Source of the DNA: Providencia manganoxydans
GTDB lineage: Bacteria > Pseudomonadota > Gammaproteobacteria > Enterobacterales > Enterobacteriaceae
Direction: 5' to 3'
DNA: 64,000 nucleotides
Assembly (NCBI RefSeq): GCF_016618195.1
Contig: NZ_CP067099.1
Coordinates: 372,001 to 436,000 of the forward strand
Shown here: positions 44,783 to 54,065 of the stretch, in pieces
How positions within the stretch are numbered: the first letter of the stretch is position 1
Layout: every line of letters begins with the position of its first letter
Position numbers and translations under genes: made by a program
Notes under the pieces: generated by a model
The model's input: only the letters and a program-made list of their open reading frames with translations
Told to the model about the DNA's origin: nothing
The model's database searches: none

Positions 44783-45655
44783 TTAGGTGCAAGTTGAGAC
44801 GATTAGCGATTGAAATGCATCAAAAGCGGGCACTTGATAACCCCTTCGATAAATTAAATAGGTATCACACTCTACAATAGGCAATGAATTAATTGATAGC
44901 TGCTCTTGAGGCATTGATTGAAGTAATTTTTCAGGCAATAAAGCCACGCAACTTCCTGCACTGACACAAGCTATCATGGCATGGTATGAGCTGAGTTGAT
45001 GGATATGCCAATCAAGTTGACTAGGAATATTCAACCACTGTTCAGCGATATATCGGTAGCTACAGCCAGCCGCAAAGGTAGCTAGAGAGCGCGTTTTGAT
45101 ATCTGAAGGACATCTGGCTAATTTATCTTGTTCAGGTAGCAGTAAGAGCAATTGCTCTCGCCATATTTTTATTGCTTGTATCCCCATTTCATTGAGTTGG
45201 TGAACATCATATCGCCCTGATGCAACAAACGCACAGTCAAGCTTTTCACTACTTACTTGTTCGATTAAATCCTTTGATGTTCCTGTAGTGAGTAGTAACT
45301 GTGTTGTTGGGTTTTTTTGATGATATGTTGCAAGTAATGAAGGCAAACGACACGCAGCGGTACTTTCCATACTGCCTATTCTGAGTTGACCACCTTCTCG
45401 GCCTAAACTGGTGACATGGCGTGCTTCTTGCTCTAAAGCAAGCAATCGATGCGCATATTGTAAAAAGCGTGAGCCTGCTTCTGACAGTAGCATTTGTTTA
45501 CCTTGACGGATAAACAGCAGCTCCCCGAGATCGGCCTCAAGTTGCTGAATTCGTGTTGTAATGTTTGATGGTACTCGCCCAAGGCGAGTGGCTGCACGCG
45601 TCACACTGAGTTCTTCAGCGACCGTACAAAATATTTTCAGTGATTCAGAGTTCAT
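44783..45655 (-). CDS. LysR-family transcriptional regulator
   Basis: LTTR of 290 residues. The N-terminal winged helix-turn-helix (LKIFCTVAEELSVTRAATRLGRVPSNITTRIQQLEADLG) is followed by the periplasmic-binding-like effector domain from about residue 90. It is divergent from the nitronate monooxygenase gene across 84 bases, the standard layout for a LysR regulator and its target. The inducer is unknown; the hydrolase downstream could be part of the same unit. Confidence 0.88.
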   Translation of the reverse strand: MNSESLKIFCTVAEELSVTRAATRLGRVPSNITTRIQQLEADLGELLFIRQGKQMLLSEAGSRFLQYAHRLLALEQEARHVTSLGREGGQLRIGSMESTAACRLPSLLATYHQKNPTTQLLLTTGTSKDLIEQVSSEKLDCAFVASGRYDVHQLNEMGIQAIKIWREQLLLLLPEQDKLARCPSDIKTRSLATFAAGCSYRYIAEQWLNIPSQLDWHIHQLSSYHAMIACVSAGSCVALLPEKLLQSMPQEQLSINSLPIVECDTYLIYRRGYQVPAFDAFQSLIVSTCT

Positions 45656-45686
45656 TTTCTTTTATTGTGAATATGATGCTATATTT

Positions 45687-45703
45687 ATTCTTAATTATAG
45701 AAT
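45687..45703. promoter_or_regulatory. Possible LysR operator
   Basis: ATTCT-N7-AGAAT inverted repeat in the 84-bp divergent region between the LysR gene and the monooxygenase gene. It fits the T-N11-A form of LysR boxes. Inference from position and symmetry only. Confidence 0.4.
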
Positions 45704-45739
45704 GATAGCAGTAAACTTACCTCATAAAAAGGAAGAACA

Positions 45740-46801
45740 ATGAATAATTCAGCGTTATTTCTACAACGTTTTGGCCTGCGCTACCCTATTATTCAAGCAC
45801 CTATGGCAGGTATTTCAACACCTGAGCTGGTTGCTGCTGTATCAGAGGCGGGTGGATTAGGCTCTTTAGCTTTAGGGGCAAGCTCAGTTGAGCAAGCAAG
45901 AAAAATGATCGCGGCGACTCAAGCGCTAACGAATAAGGCATTCAATGTGAATGTATTTTGCCATTTAACACCAACTCGTGATGCTAAAGTAGAACAAGCT
46001 TGGGTTGATTATCTCTCGCCAAAGTTTGCTGAGTTCAATGCGGTTCCACCTGTGCAGCTTTCGGAAATCTACCAATCTTTTTTAGATAACCCTGAAATGT
46101 TAGCGTTATTTTTGGAAATGAAACCTGCCATAGTTAGCTTCCATTTTAATCTGCCTGCAAAGCATGTTGTTGAACAGCTACAATCTCAGGGAATCTACAC
46201 CATGGGAACCGCAACCAATTTAGCTGAAGCTCTATTGATTAAAGAGACCGGTATTGATGCGATTGTTGCCCAAGGCATTGAGGCCGGTGGGCATCGCGGT
46301 ATGTTTAATGTCGATGCGGATGATGAACAAGTAACCACTTATGATTTAGTGCAATTACTATCACAACATATTGATCTGCCAATTATTGCCGCTGGCGGCA
46401 TTATGGATGGACAAGATATTTTAATCGCTCTTGAAAAGGGAGCCGTGGCGGCTCAGTTAGGTACTGCGTTTATTTTATGTCCTGAATCAGCGGCGAGTGA
46501 TGCCTATCGGCAAAAACTTAAAAGCCAAGAGGCGGCTAATACGCAATTGACTGCGGCTATTTCAGGGCGTCCAGCAAGAGGTATAGTGAATCAGTTTATT
46601 CGTATTGCTCAGCAAGAAAATTGCCCGAAAGTACCTGATTATCCGATAGCTTATGATGTTGGTAAGCAGCTAAATGCGGCTGCTAGCCAATCTGGTAGTG
46701 ATGATTTTGCTGCTCACTGGGCGGGTCAAAATGCATCTAAAGCACGTGAAATGCCAGCAAAAGAATTAATAAAGGTATTAGTTAAAGAAATGAATATTTA
46801 A
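45740..46801 (+). CDS. Nitronate monooxygenase family protein
   Basis: FMN-dependent TIM-barrel enzyme of 353 residues related to 2-nitropropane dioxygenase/nitronate monooxygenase. Landmarks: PIIQAPMAGISTPELVAAVSEAGGLGSL at the N-terminus, the catalytic-His region VAQGIEAGGHRG, and the phosphate-binding AAGGIMDGQD and GTAFILCPES. The reaction is oxidation of toxic alkyl nitronates such as propionate-3-nitronate, although several members have other substrates. AAGGAAG precedes the ATG. Probably controlled by the divergent LysR protein. Confidence 0.85.
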   Translation: MNNSALFLQRFGLRYPIIQAPMAGISTPELVAAVSEAGGLGSLALGASSVEQARKMIAATQALTNKAFNVNVFCHLTPTRDAKVEQAWVDYLSPKFAEFNAVPPVQLSEIYQSFLDNPEMLALFLEMKPAIVSFHFNLPAKHVVEQLQSQGIYTMGTATNLAEALLIKETGIDAIVAQGIEAGGHRGMFNVDADDEQVTTYDLVQLLSQHIDLPIIAAGGIMDGQDILIALEKGAVAAQLGTAFILCPESAASDAYRQKLKSQEAANTQLTAAISGRPARGIVNQFIRIAQQENCPKVPDYPIAYDVGKQLNAAASQSGSDDFAAHWAGQNASKAREMPAKELIKVLVKEMNI

Positions 46802-46816
46802 AATTATTTGTTGATG

Positions 46817-46834
46817 GGGATGGCAAACCATCCC
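46817..46834. terminator. Hairpin between nitronate monooxygenase and yhjD
   Basis: GGGATGG stem with loop CAAA and its complement, between two convergent stops. T-tract weak; likely a shared terminator. Confidence 0.55.
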
Positions 46835-46845
46835 TTCAATATGTT

Positions 46846-47865
46846 CTATGGCGTGAGTGTTTGATTGTCTTTACTATCTTTTGGCTCATCGGTCGCTATC
46901 CATGCCGCGCAAAACAGCGTTAGCCTAGCGAAGAAATAGAAAAATGCCATCAACCCAATCACAGAACCAAATGCCGCGCCAGAGGGTGATGAGGCTAGAT
47001 TTGGTAAGATCCAAGTCATGATGGTTTTAATCACTTCGAAGCCAATTGCTGCCAATAAAGTGCCTTTTAATAAAGAAGAACGGCGGTGTTGCATACGTGG
47101 TAGGATCCAAAAAATCCATAAAAACAGTAAGAAGTTAGCCGTAATCGAAATCGCTAGACCAATCAGTGTCCAAACGGGCCTTAGCCATTCAATACCATCT
47201 AATCCAAGTGTTCTTACTATGGTGGCTTGCGCAGAGCCTGCGACAGAAGTCAGTGTGATGGTCACGATCAAAGCAACCAGTAAACCGATTAAAGCAAGAA
47301 AATCACGTAAATAGCGGAAATAGATTTTTTCGTGTTCATCTTCATTACGCTCCCACACTGGGCGTGATTGCGCCAAGATGGCTAATCGCAAGTTATTAAC
47401 CCAATTGACCCCCGAATAGACCGCTAACGCTAAACCCGTTAGTCCTACGGTTGTGCGTTGGCGAATAGCAGTATCGATAGTTCTTTCTAAGGTGCCAGCA
47501 AGTGTTGGGTCACTAATACTAGTCGAGATTCCACGTATTAGGCGTTCTAATAGCTCTGGATTGCTGGCTAGCACGAAACCGGCAGCCGCAAAGGTAAACA
47601 TTAATACGGGGATCAGAGACAGAAAGGAAAAATAGGTGATCGCTGCACCGAACTGGTTACCCATTCGGTCGGTAAAACGTTGTGCGGTACGGATCAAATG
47701 TGCAATAAAAGGGATCGCACAAATAAAATTCACAACCCGCATAGAAAATGTGAGTGCCTTTTTACTATTATCGATACTTTTATTCAGTGTAGATTTTAAT
47801 TTGTTGGTGTCTTTTTGCTCTTCATCCTGCATATTCGACATTCTATCCCCTTTGCTACTCATCAT
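46846..47865 (-). CDS. yhjD: Inner membrane protein YhjD
   Basis: YihY/BrkB-family membrane protein of 339 residues, closest to E. coli YhjD (337) rather than Rbn/YihY: FIAHLIRTAQRFTDRMGNQFGAAITYFSFLSLIP and the C-terminal FGSVIGLMAFFYFFARLTLFCAAWIATDE are nearly identical. About six membrane segments. A substitution in E. coli YhjD allows growth with minimal lipopolysaccharide precursor, so a role in lipid export has been suggested. The yhjK-yhjJ-yhjD grouping resembles the E. coli neighbourhood with intervening genes lost or replaced. Confidence 0.92.
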   Translation of the reverse strand: MMSSKGDRMSNMQDEEQKDTNKLKSTLNKSIDNSKKALTFSMRVVNFICAIPFIAHLIRTAQRFTDRMGNQFGAAITYFSFLSLIPVLMFTFAAAGFVLASNPELLERLIRGISTSISDPTLAGTLERTIDTAIRQRTTVGLTGLALAVYSGVNWVNNLRLAILAQSRPVWERNEDEHEKIYFRYLRDFLALIGLLVALIVTITLTSVAGSAQATIVRTLGLDGIEWLRPVWTLIGLAISITANFLLFLWIFWILPRMQHRRSSLLKGTLLAAIGFEVIKTIMTWILPNLASSPSGAAFGSVIGLMAFFYFFARLTLFCAAWIATDEPKDSKDNQTLTP

Positions 47866-47996
47866 GTGTTTTATCTAGTTTTCGCTATAATATAGCTTAA
47901 ATTAACCAAACTTTTTACCTCAAAGCCTATTTCAATTTACAAATAGGCTTTGAGGCCTCATGACTATGTTATATAAACAGGGTTAATTACTGTTTT

Positions 47997-48064
47997 TATC
48001 TACTTGTAACACTTCAAGGTATAGAGTTGCTCACCTATCTGTTTCTTGAATTATTTTGAATATA
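47997..48064. repeat. Internally deleted repeat, copy I (about 68 bp)
   Basis: Both ends of the family are present (ACTTCAAGGTATAG and CTTGAATTATTTTGAATATA), but the middle about 60 bases are gone. It overlaps the 3' end of the DUF1090 gene and supplies its stop codon and last codons. Confidence 0.7.
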
Positions 48065-48449
48065 ACTCAAGTTCAGCTTGGGCTTCCTTCAATTCAGCTT
48101 TAGCTTCTTCTAGTTTACGTTCACGTTTAGCAATTTTAGCATTATCGCCTGTTTCTTTTTCTTCGAGCAATTCAGCTTCTCTTTCTTGAACCTTTTCCTG
48201 TTTTTGGGCTACATTTTTTTGACTATCACGATAAAGCGACTCAGGTGTACAATAAGTATTCACATTATCTAGAGCTCTTTGTAACCCTGCAATGCGGTGT
48301 GTATTACCGTGCTTTTTGGCGTAATCAATTTGAGTTTCAATCTTTTGTTTTTTAATATCGCAGCCATTTTGTTTGTTGGTGGCGGCGAATGCAGAAGTTC
48401 CTGTTAACAACAGAACGGTAGTTGTGGTTGCTATGATTAAATTACGCAT
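48051..48449 (-). CDS. DUF1090 family periplasmic protein (YqjC-like)
   Basis: Exported protein of 132 residues. Signal peptide 1-22 ends TSAFA. The family core has the Cys-containing GCDIKKQKIETQIDYAKKHGNTHRIAGLQRAL and VNTYCTPESL, followed by a long charged coiled coil with many Glu/Lys heptads. It resembles E. coli YqjC (about 122 residues), but that gene lies elsewhere in E. coli. The last codons (LYSK) and the stop lie in the deleted repeat copy I, so the C-terminus seems extended or altered by it. Function unknown. Confidence 0.85.
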   Translation of the reverse strand: MRNLIIATTTTVLLLTGTSAFAATNKQNGCDIKKQKIETQIDYAKKHGNTHRIAGLQRALDNVNTYCTPESLYRDSQKNVAQKQEKVQEREAELLEEKETGDNAKIAKRERKLEEAKAELKEAQAELELYSK

Positions 48450-48679
48450 TTTTACCTCTCAATGACATTTTAATTTAATTTAGGATAACTTTTTATTTTG
48501 CTGAGGTCATGTTAAATTCATCAAATTAGGAATAGTGCTAATTTGAACGAAAGTTCGCTATACTATCGCAAGATAAAAACAGCTCATTCAGTCTATTTAT
48601 TCACAGACTATCTTTAAAGAATTTATTCGATAGTTGCCATGCGGGTGACTATGGAATTTCCTCAGGAAATAAGAGTATC

Positions 48680-49522
48680 ATGCTAAGTTACCGCCACAGT
48701 TTTCACGCAGGCAATCATGCAGATGTGCTAAAACATACTGTTCAAAGCCTCATCATCGAGTCTCTCAAAGAGAAAGAAAAGCCTTTTCTATATGTTGATA
48801 CCCATTCAGGTGCTGGCCGCTATCAATTAACGGGTGAGCATGCAGAAAAAACGGGCGAATATCTGCAAGGAATTGCGCGGATCTGGGAACAGCCCGACTT
48901 ACCTGAAGAACTTGTTCCTTATATGAATATTGTTCGCCAAATGAATGATAGTGGGCGACTACGTTATTACCCAGGCTCGCCTTTACTGGCTAAGTATTTA
49001 TTGCGTGAGCAGGATAAATTAGCCCTGACTGAGTTACACCCTACCGATTACCCGTTATTACGAGCGGAATTCTCTCGTGATGCACGTGCACAAGTTTCTA
49101 AAGGCGATGGATACCAACAGTTAAAAGCCAAACTTCCACCTCCGAGTCGTCGTGGTTTTATGTTAATGGATCCACCTTATGAACTGAAATCGGATTACGA
49201 AGCTGTTGTAAAAGGCATTGTTGAAGGATATAAACGTTTTGCAACAGGGACTTATGCTATTTGGTATCCAGTGGTATTACGTCAACAAATCAAGCGAATG
49301 CTCAACCAATTGGAAGCCACAGGGATCCGCAAAATACTGCAAATTGAGTTAGCTGTGCGCCCTGATAGTGATCAACGTGGTATGACTGCATCTGGCATGA
49401 TTGTCATCAATCCGCCATGGAAACTTGAACAGCAAATGAAAAATGTTCTGCCTTGGTTACATAAAACACTTGTCCCAGAGGGAACAGGGCACACGTTAGT
49501 TGAATGGGTTGTACCTGAATAG
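48680..49522 (+). CDS. rlmJ: 23S rRNA (A2030-N6) methyltransferase RlmJ
   Basis: Rossmann-fold methyltransferase of 280 residues, the E. coli length. The catalytic motif IV is DPPY starting at D164. The N-terminal LSYRHSFHAGNHADVLKHTV is diagnostic for RlmJ (YhiR). It methylates A2030 of 23S rRNA before subunit assembly. gor follows, as in E. coli, with repeat copy G between. Confidence 0.97.
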   Translation: MLSYRHSFHAGNHADVLKHTVQSLIIESLKEKEKPFLYVDTHSGAGRYQLTGEHAEKTGEYLQGIARIWEQPDLPEELVPYMNIVRQMNDSGRLRYYPGSPLLAKYLLREQDKLALTELHPTDYPLLRAEFSRDARAQVSKGDGYQQLKAKLPPPSRRGFMLMDPPYELKSDYEAVVKGIVEGYKRFATGTYAIWYPVVLRQQIKRMLNQLEATGIRKILQIELAVRPDSDQRGMTASGMIVINPPWKLEQQMKNVLPWLHKTLVPEGTGHTLVEWVVPE

Positions 49523-49621
49523 GCAAAACCTATTGCATTAAAAGGAAATTCCTATCCATTGAAACTATTGTGCTTAGAGGGATAATTAGCATAATGGTAA
49601 GTATTAGCTTTTTAATTAATC

Positions 49622-49747
49622 AATACTCTAAATAGTTCGAGATGCAGGTAGGCGGCAAGCGAAGATAGACGGGGAGCATAGATGAACTATGTGACTCGGC
49701 CAGCGGAGCGCAGCCAACAACCCTGCATCTTGAAGTATGACGAGTAA
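49622..49747. repeat. Intergenic inverted-repeat element, copy G (126 bp)
   Basis: Begins AATACTCTAAATAGTTCGAG and ends GCATCTTGAAGTATGACGAG then TA. Short form, orientation as A. It ends 18 bases before the gor start and so forms most of the rlmJ-gor spacer. Confidence 0.9.
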
Positions 49748-49765
49748 AAATGGGATAACCAAGTT

Positions 49766-51118
49766 ATGAGCAAGCATTACGACTATATTGCAATTGGTGG
49801 TGGTAGTGGCGGCATTGCTTCGATGAACCGAGCAGCGATGTATGGACAAAAATGTGCCCTGATCGAAGCGAAAGCATTGGGTGGAACCTGTGTAAACGTC
49901 GGTTGTGTACCAAAGAAAGTGATGTGGCATGCTGCACAAATTTCAGAAGCGATCCGTGCTTACGGTCCTGACTATGGTTTTGACGCGACAATTAACCGTT
50001 TTGATTGGAAAACTTTAATTGCGAGCCGTACAGCTTACATTGATCGTATCCACCAATCTTATGATCGTGTTTTAGGTAATAACAAAGTTGATGTGATCCA
50101 CGGCTTTGCCCGTTTTGTTGATGCACACACTGTTGAAGTCGATGGTGAAATTTATACCGCTGATCATATTTTAATTGCAACGGGCGGTCGTCCTGTGATC
50201 CCTGCTATTCCAGGTGCAGAGTATGGTATGACATCGGATGGTTTCTTTGAATTAGAAGAGCTACCAAAACGTGTTGCTGTGGTTGGTGCTGGCTATATCG
50301 CGGTAGAGCTTGCAGGGGTATTAAATGGTCTTGGTAGTGAAGCGCATCTATTTGTGCGTAAACATGCACCGCTTCGCTCATTTGATCCTCTGATTGTTGA
50401 GACGTTAGTGGAAGTAATGAACACTGAAGGTCCAACGCTGCACACTGAATCAGTACCAAAAGAAGTGATTAAGAATGCAGATGGTTCTCTGACTCTGAAG
50501 CTAGAAAATGGCAAAGAGCAAACGGTCGATGTGTTGATCTGGGCAATTGGTCGTGAGCCAATGACAGATAACCTAAATATCGAAGCGACTGGTGTAGAGC
50601 TGAATGATAAAGGTTATATCAAGGTTGATAAATACCAAAATACTAATGTTGCAGGTGTTTATGCGGTAGGTGATAACACGGGAGCGGTTGAATTAACCCC
50701 AGTTGCTGTTGCCGCAGGTCGCCGCTTATCTGAGCGCTTATTTAATAATAAGCCTGATGAACATTTAGATTACAGCAATATACCAACGGTTGTATTTAGC
50801 CACCCACCAATTGGTACTGTTGGATTAACTGAGCCTGAAGCGATTGAAAAATATGGCGCAGATCAGGTCAAATGCTATAAGTCATCATTTACGGCGATGT
50901 ACACTGCTGTGACCTCTCATCGCCAGCCATGCCGTATGAAATTAGTGTGTGCGGGGGCTGATGAGAAAATTGTCGGTATTCATGGTATTGGCTTTGGCAT
51001 GGATGAAATCTTACAAGGCTTCGCAGTAGCGCTGAAAATGGGTGCAACGAAGAAAGATTTCGACAATACCGTGGCGATTCACCCAACTGCGGCAGAAGAA
51101 TTTGTCACGATGCGTTAA
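49766..51118 (+). CDS. gor: Glutathione reductase
   Basis: FAD- and NADPH-dependent disulfide reductase of 450 residues, the E. coli length. It keeps glutathione reduced. The FAD loop is GGGSGG at 11-16, the redox cysteines are C42 and C47 in [13 protein letters not shown], the NADPH loop is [13 protein letters not shown], and the C-terminal catalytic His lies in [12 protein letters not shown]. Terminator follows. Confidence 0.98.
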   Translation: MSKHYDYIAIGGGSGGIASMNRAAMYGQKCALIEAKALGGTCVNVGCVPKKVMWHAAQISEAIRAYGPDYGFDATINRFDWKTLIASRTAYIDRIHQSYDRVLGNNKVDVIHGFARFVDAHTVEVDGEIYTADHILIATGGRPVIPAIPGAEYGMTSDGFFELEELPKRVAVVGAGYIAVELAGVLNGLGSEAHLFVRKHAPLRSFDPLIVETLVEVMNTEGPTLHTESVPKEVIKNADGSLTLKLENGKEQTVDVLIWAIGREPMTDNLNIEATGVELNDKGYIKVDKYQNTNVAGVYAVGDNTGAVELTPVAVAAGRRLSERLFNNKPDEHLDYSNIPTVVFSHPPIGTVGLTEPEAIEKYGADQVKCYKSSFTAMYTAVTSHRQPCRMKLVCAGADEKIVGIHGIGFGMDEILQGFAVALKMGATKKDFDNTVAIHPTAAEEFVTMR

Positions 51119-51145
51119 CTACCTCAGTAAATAGGTCATATAATA

Positions 51146-51173
51146 GGCTGAATCTATTGGATTCGGCCTTTTT
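51146..51173 (+). terminator. gor terminator
   Basis: GGCTGAAT/ATTCGGCC stem (one G-T pair) with a seven-base loop, followed by TTTTT. Confidence 0.85.
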
Positions 51174-51185
51174 CTTGAGTGATTG

Positions 51186-52178
51186 ATGAAATCTTATTTA
51201 TTACTTTGTTTATTTCTTATATTTGGAAATTCTTTTATGGCCTCAGCAAAAGGAATGACCTCTTTTTACTCATATCTTGATAAAGAAACTCAGCTTGAGG
51301 GAAAAATATTTATCGATGGACAGTTGATGGCAACACTGGATCCTACTAATCAATCATCTCACGTTAATACGACTCCTGCTTCTATCGCTATGTTTTCAAT
51401 TCCTGAAAATGCGCAAACTTTGAAAATAACTGGCTCTTTAATTAATTCAGAAGGGAAAAAGCGCCATTTTGACCATCAATGTAAGATTGTTGATATTGGC
51501 GTGGAGACAGCGGCATTACACGATGATAATCGTACGGTGATACAACGGTTACAAGCGCTTTTCAATTTACTGGATGATGATAATTATTTCGAAGAAAATA
51601 CAGGTAATACATTAGCCCTAAAAGCGAATCTACCAACAAAAGAATTTTATCAAGAGATTGAAAAACGTTTAAATGTCACCCTGCCTGAAGTGATTAAAGT
51701 GATTGATCAATATGATATTGAAATGAGTAATGAGGGTTATTTTGTTGATGTTAAAGACATGGGCAATGTACTTGATTTTTTAGCAGAACGCTCATTTCCC
51801 GAAGACTTTATTGACGCACTATCTGCTGATAGTAGGGTCGGAAAGCTTTATCAACGTAGCTTAGTGGTTTATTTTTTTGTTGGAGATGGCTATGAAATGT
51901 TAGCTTGGGATCCTCAGGGGCAGTGGTTTTGGGTTCATGACCATGATATTTATTCTCCAGTCTTTTTTAAAGAGAGCCAAAAAAAATTCACTGATGAGGA
52001 TGTCGTAGTGACAATGCTAGCTTCCTATTTTCTTGGTGATTTTATGTTTGATGATAATATCTGTTTTGTTGACTCGGCTCATCCAAGAGGAAATATAACT
52101 ATCTCTTTCAAACGAAAAGGTTTTTATTCTTCTAAATTGATCCCTATATTTAAAAATAGGAGTTTTGAGTGGAGGTAA
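51186..52178 (+). CDS. Exported protein of unknown function
   Basis: Not recognised. From ATG 51186 it has 330 residues; the frame also opens one codon earlier with TTG. An N-terminal signal peptide (KSYLLLCLFLIFGNSFMASA) points to the periplasm. Residues about 20-100 are beta-rich. The middle part has LPTKEFYQEIEKRLNVTLPE and FPEDFIDALSA, reminiscent of surface-recognition or SMI1/KNR4-like folds, but the match is too weak to name. A Trp- and Asp-rich stretch (YEMLAWDPQGQWFWVHDHD) lies near 240. It follows the gor terminator, so it is transcribed separately, and is convergent with the next gene. Confidence 0.75.
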   Translation: MKSYLLLCLFLIFGNSFMASAKGMTSFYSYLDKETQLEGKIFIDGQLMATLDPTNQSSHVNTTPASIAMFSIPENAQTLKITGSLINSEGKKRHFDHQCKIVDIGVETAALHDDNRTVIQRLQALFNLLDDDNYFEENTGNTLALKANLPTKEFYQEIEKRLNVTLPEVIKVIDQYDIEMSNEGYFVDVKDMGNVLDFLAERSFPEDFIDALSADSRVGKLYQRSLVVYFFVGDGYEMLAWDPQGQWFWVHDHDIYSPVFFKESQKKFTDEDVVVTMLASYFLGDFMFDDNICFVDSAHPRGNITISFKRKGFYSSKLIPIFKNRSFEWR

Positions 52179-52180
52179 TG

Positions 52181-52675
52181 TTATTTGGTAAACACCACAT
52201 TGATCCGGTTTGATAGTAAGAAATAAGGGATCCAGATCACGACACCAATAATACCGGATATGACATTGCCTAAATCGGTGAATTTGAGCTGTATGCCATA
52301 TAACATAGTAGGAATAACAGTAAAGTATAATGAAGCAAGCAGTGAAAAGATATAATAGGTAATCATCACTTTACGTATGCCTTTTTTACGCATGAAAAAA
52401 CGCCATGAAGCATAGAGTGTGATCAGAAAGTTGAGGAGTAAGCACCCCATTGCTCCAATTAAATAGCTGTTCAAAAAACTACCATGCTTTAAATAGCTGA
52501 ATATTACCTGTGTAAAATGATAAAGCTCCCAAGGAATAACCAATAGACTAATAATTAAACCTAATGCAGGTAGATAAAGTACATCATTAATTTTAGTCAT
52601 CTCAATTTGTTCACATCGGTCACATAGGCCTGATGCTTTATTTGCTTCAACTAAATTGCATTCATTACAATTCAT
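52181..52675 (-). CDS. DUF2569-like membrane protein with zinc ribbon
   Basis: Membrane protein of 164 residues. The first 21 residues hold a CxxC...CxxC pair (C3, C6, C18, C21), a small zinc ribbon. Then come LPALGLIISLL, two further central hydrophobic segments, and the C-terminal IPYFLLSNRINVVF, which resembles the hallmark end of DUF2569 proteins such as YdgK. About four membrane segments. Function unknown. Its stop is only two bases from that of the exported protein at 51186-52178, so the two genes converge. Confidence 0.75.
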   Translation of the reverse strand: MNCNECNLVEANKASGLCDRCEQIEMTKINDVLYLPALGLIISLLVIPWELYHFTQVIFSYLKHGSFLNSYLIGAMGCLLLNFLITLYASWRFFMRKKGIRKVMITYYIFSLLASLYFTVIPTMLYGIQLKFTDLGNVISGIIGVVIWIPYFLLSNRINVVFTK

Positions 52676-52751
52676 CGACCTATTTCCTATGTTTAATCAA
52701 ATACGACATTAATAAAGCGTGGCCTATTTTTTCTCGATAAGCCACATATAG

Positions 52752-53276
52752 TTACTGGCTTTTTTGCCACCAAGACTCAATATAATCAGCGATTTGCTCA
52801 GGATTATTAATATCCAACTGGGGCAACACAGTATCGATAATTTGATTGCTTGCAACGGCAATGACATGTTGATCGAGCAGATCATCAAGAGGCTTTCCGA
52901 CTTCAGCTCTAAACAAGGCGATTTTGCTGATCGTTTCATGTTTAAACCCTTCAACCAATATCAGATCTAGTGAATTTGCATCAAAACGGCTAGCAAGATA
53001 TTGCAGATCTAACTCTGTATCGTTATCAGGTGTTTCCGTCATTAGCGCCCAACGTTTTTGGCTTGCCACCAGCGTTTGATCGGCACCTGCTTTACGCAAC
53101 TCATAGCTGTCTTTACCTGGTTTATCAACATCCATATCGTGATGGGTATGTTTGACTAAACCAACTCGAATATTGCGTTGACGTAGTAATGGGATCACTT
53201 TTTTTAATAGGGTTGTTTTACCTGTACCACTGTATGCAGTGATAGCAAGTAGGGGTAGCGATTTCTGGTTCATCAT
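52752..53276 (-). CDS. mobB: Molybdopterin-guanine dinucleotide biosynthesis protein MobB
   Basis: GTP-binding accessory protein of 174 residues. Its P-loop is AYSGTGKTTLL near residues 14-24, followed by GLVKHTHHDMDVDKPGKDSYELRKAGA, typical of MobB. It assists MobA in attaching GMP to molybdopterin. It starts within the mobA stop (TAATG), so the pair is translationally coupled. Confidence 0.96.
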   Translation of the reverse strand: MMNQKSLPLLAITAYSGTGKTTLLKKVIPLLRQRNIRVGLVKHTHHDMDVDKPGKDSYELRKAGADQTLVASQKRWALMTETPDNDTELDLQYLASRFDANSLDLILVEGFKHETISKIALFRAEVGKPLDDLLDQHVIAVASNQIIDTVLPQLDINNPEQIADYIESWWQKSQ

Positions 53277-53863
53277 TATTTTTGTTGCAGCTCCCAGTTG
53301 AGACTCTCTTCGGGTGTGTTCAAGTTAGTAAATGCGCCTAATTGTGATGGAAAAACAACGCATTTTGCGGCGATTTCCTGCATAAAGAACATTAGCTTAC
53401 GCTCTCCTCGGGCGAGATATTCATCTAATTTTGGTGCGAGAGAACGATGAATTAAAGCAAATGTAGGATGGTCACGTTCAGTATCATTCGCATAGCAAGC
53501 GAGGCTGTCACCTTTATTTTCAAAGAATGTTACCGCAAGATCTAATGGAAATGCAGGAACATCACAAGGAACAAATAATAGCCATTCTGTTTTGGCTGCG
53601 TGCAATGCTGCTTGCATACCAGCGAGCGGCCCAGAAAAATCTTCGGTAAGATCTGAAATAACTGGGAACCCACTTTGTTGATAACGTGCTTGATTACGAT
53701 TAGCGTTGATCATCAATTGCTCGACTTGAGGTTCAAGGCGCTCGGCAATATGTTGGTAAAGTGGTTTATCAAGTAAAGTGATTAGGCCTTTATCTTGCCC
53801 GCCCATACGTCGGCCTAAGCCGCCAGCCAAAATCACCCCTGTAATGGATTGTCGCATGTTCAA
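53276..53863 (-). CDS. mobA: Molybdenum cofactor guanylyltransferase MobA
   Basis: Nucleotidyltransferase of 195 residues that links GMP to Mo-molybdopterin for DMSO-reductase-family enzymes. The GTP-binding N-terminus ILAGGLGRRMGGQDKGL is intact, followed by SDLTEDFSGPLAGMQAAL and FVPCDVPAFP with the metal-binding Asp. First gene of mobAB, divergent from yihD as in E. coli. Confidence 0.97.
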   Translation of the reverse strand: MNMRQSITGVILAGGLGRRMGGQDKGLITLLDKPLYQHIAERLEPQVEQLMINANRNQARYQQSGFPVISDLTEDFSGPLAGMQAALHAAKTEWLLFVPCDVPAFPLDLAVTFFENKGDSLACYANDTERDHPTFALIHRSLAPKLDEYLARGERKLMFFMQEIAAKCVVFPSQLGAFTNLNTPEESLNWELQQK

Positions 53864-53925
53864 TATCTCTGAAGATCTTCAATAAAATGTTTCAACATAC
53901 ACAAAAACACATATTCGTTAAAATT

Positions 53926-54065
53926 TATACGCTAAATAATGCGAGTTATAGGCTGGCGATAAACTAAGATAGGCGGGGAGTATAGACAAACACTATGACT
54001 CAACTCGCTAAGCGTCGTTAGTGTACCTTAATGGAAGCCCTGCATCTTGGAGTATCACGAGTATA
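53926..54065. repeat. Intergenic inverted-repeat element, copy H (140 bp)
   Basis: Begins TATACGCTAAATAATGCGAG and ends GCATCTTGGAGTATCACGAG then TATA. Long form, orientation as A. It fills much of the 323-bp mobA-yihD divergent gap. The 120 bases left before yihD hold its promoter and a GAAGGAA ribosome site. Confidence 0.88.
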
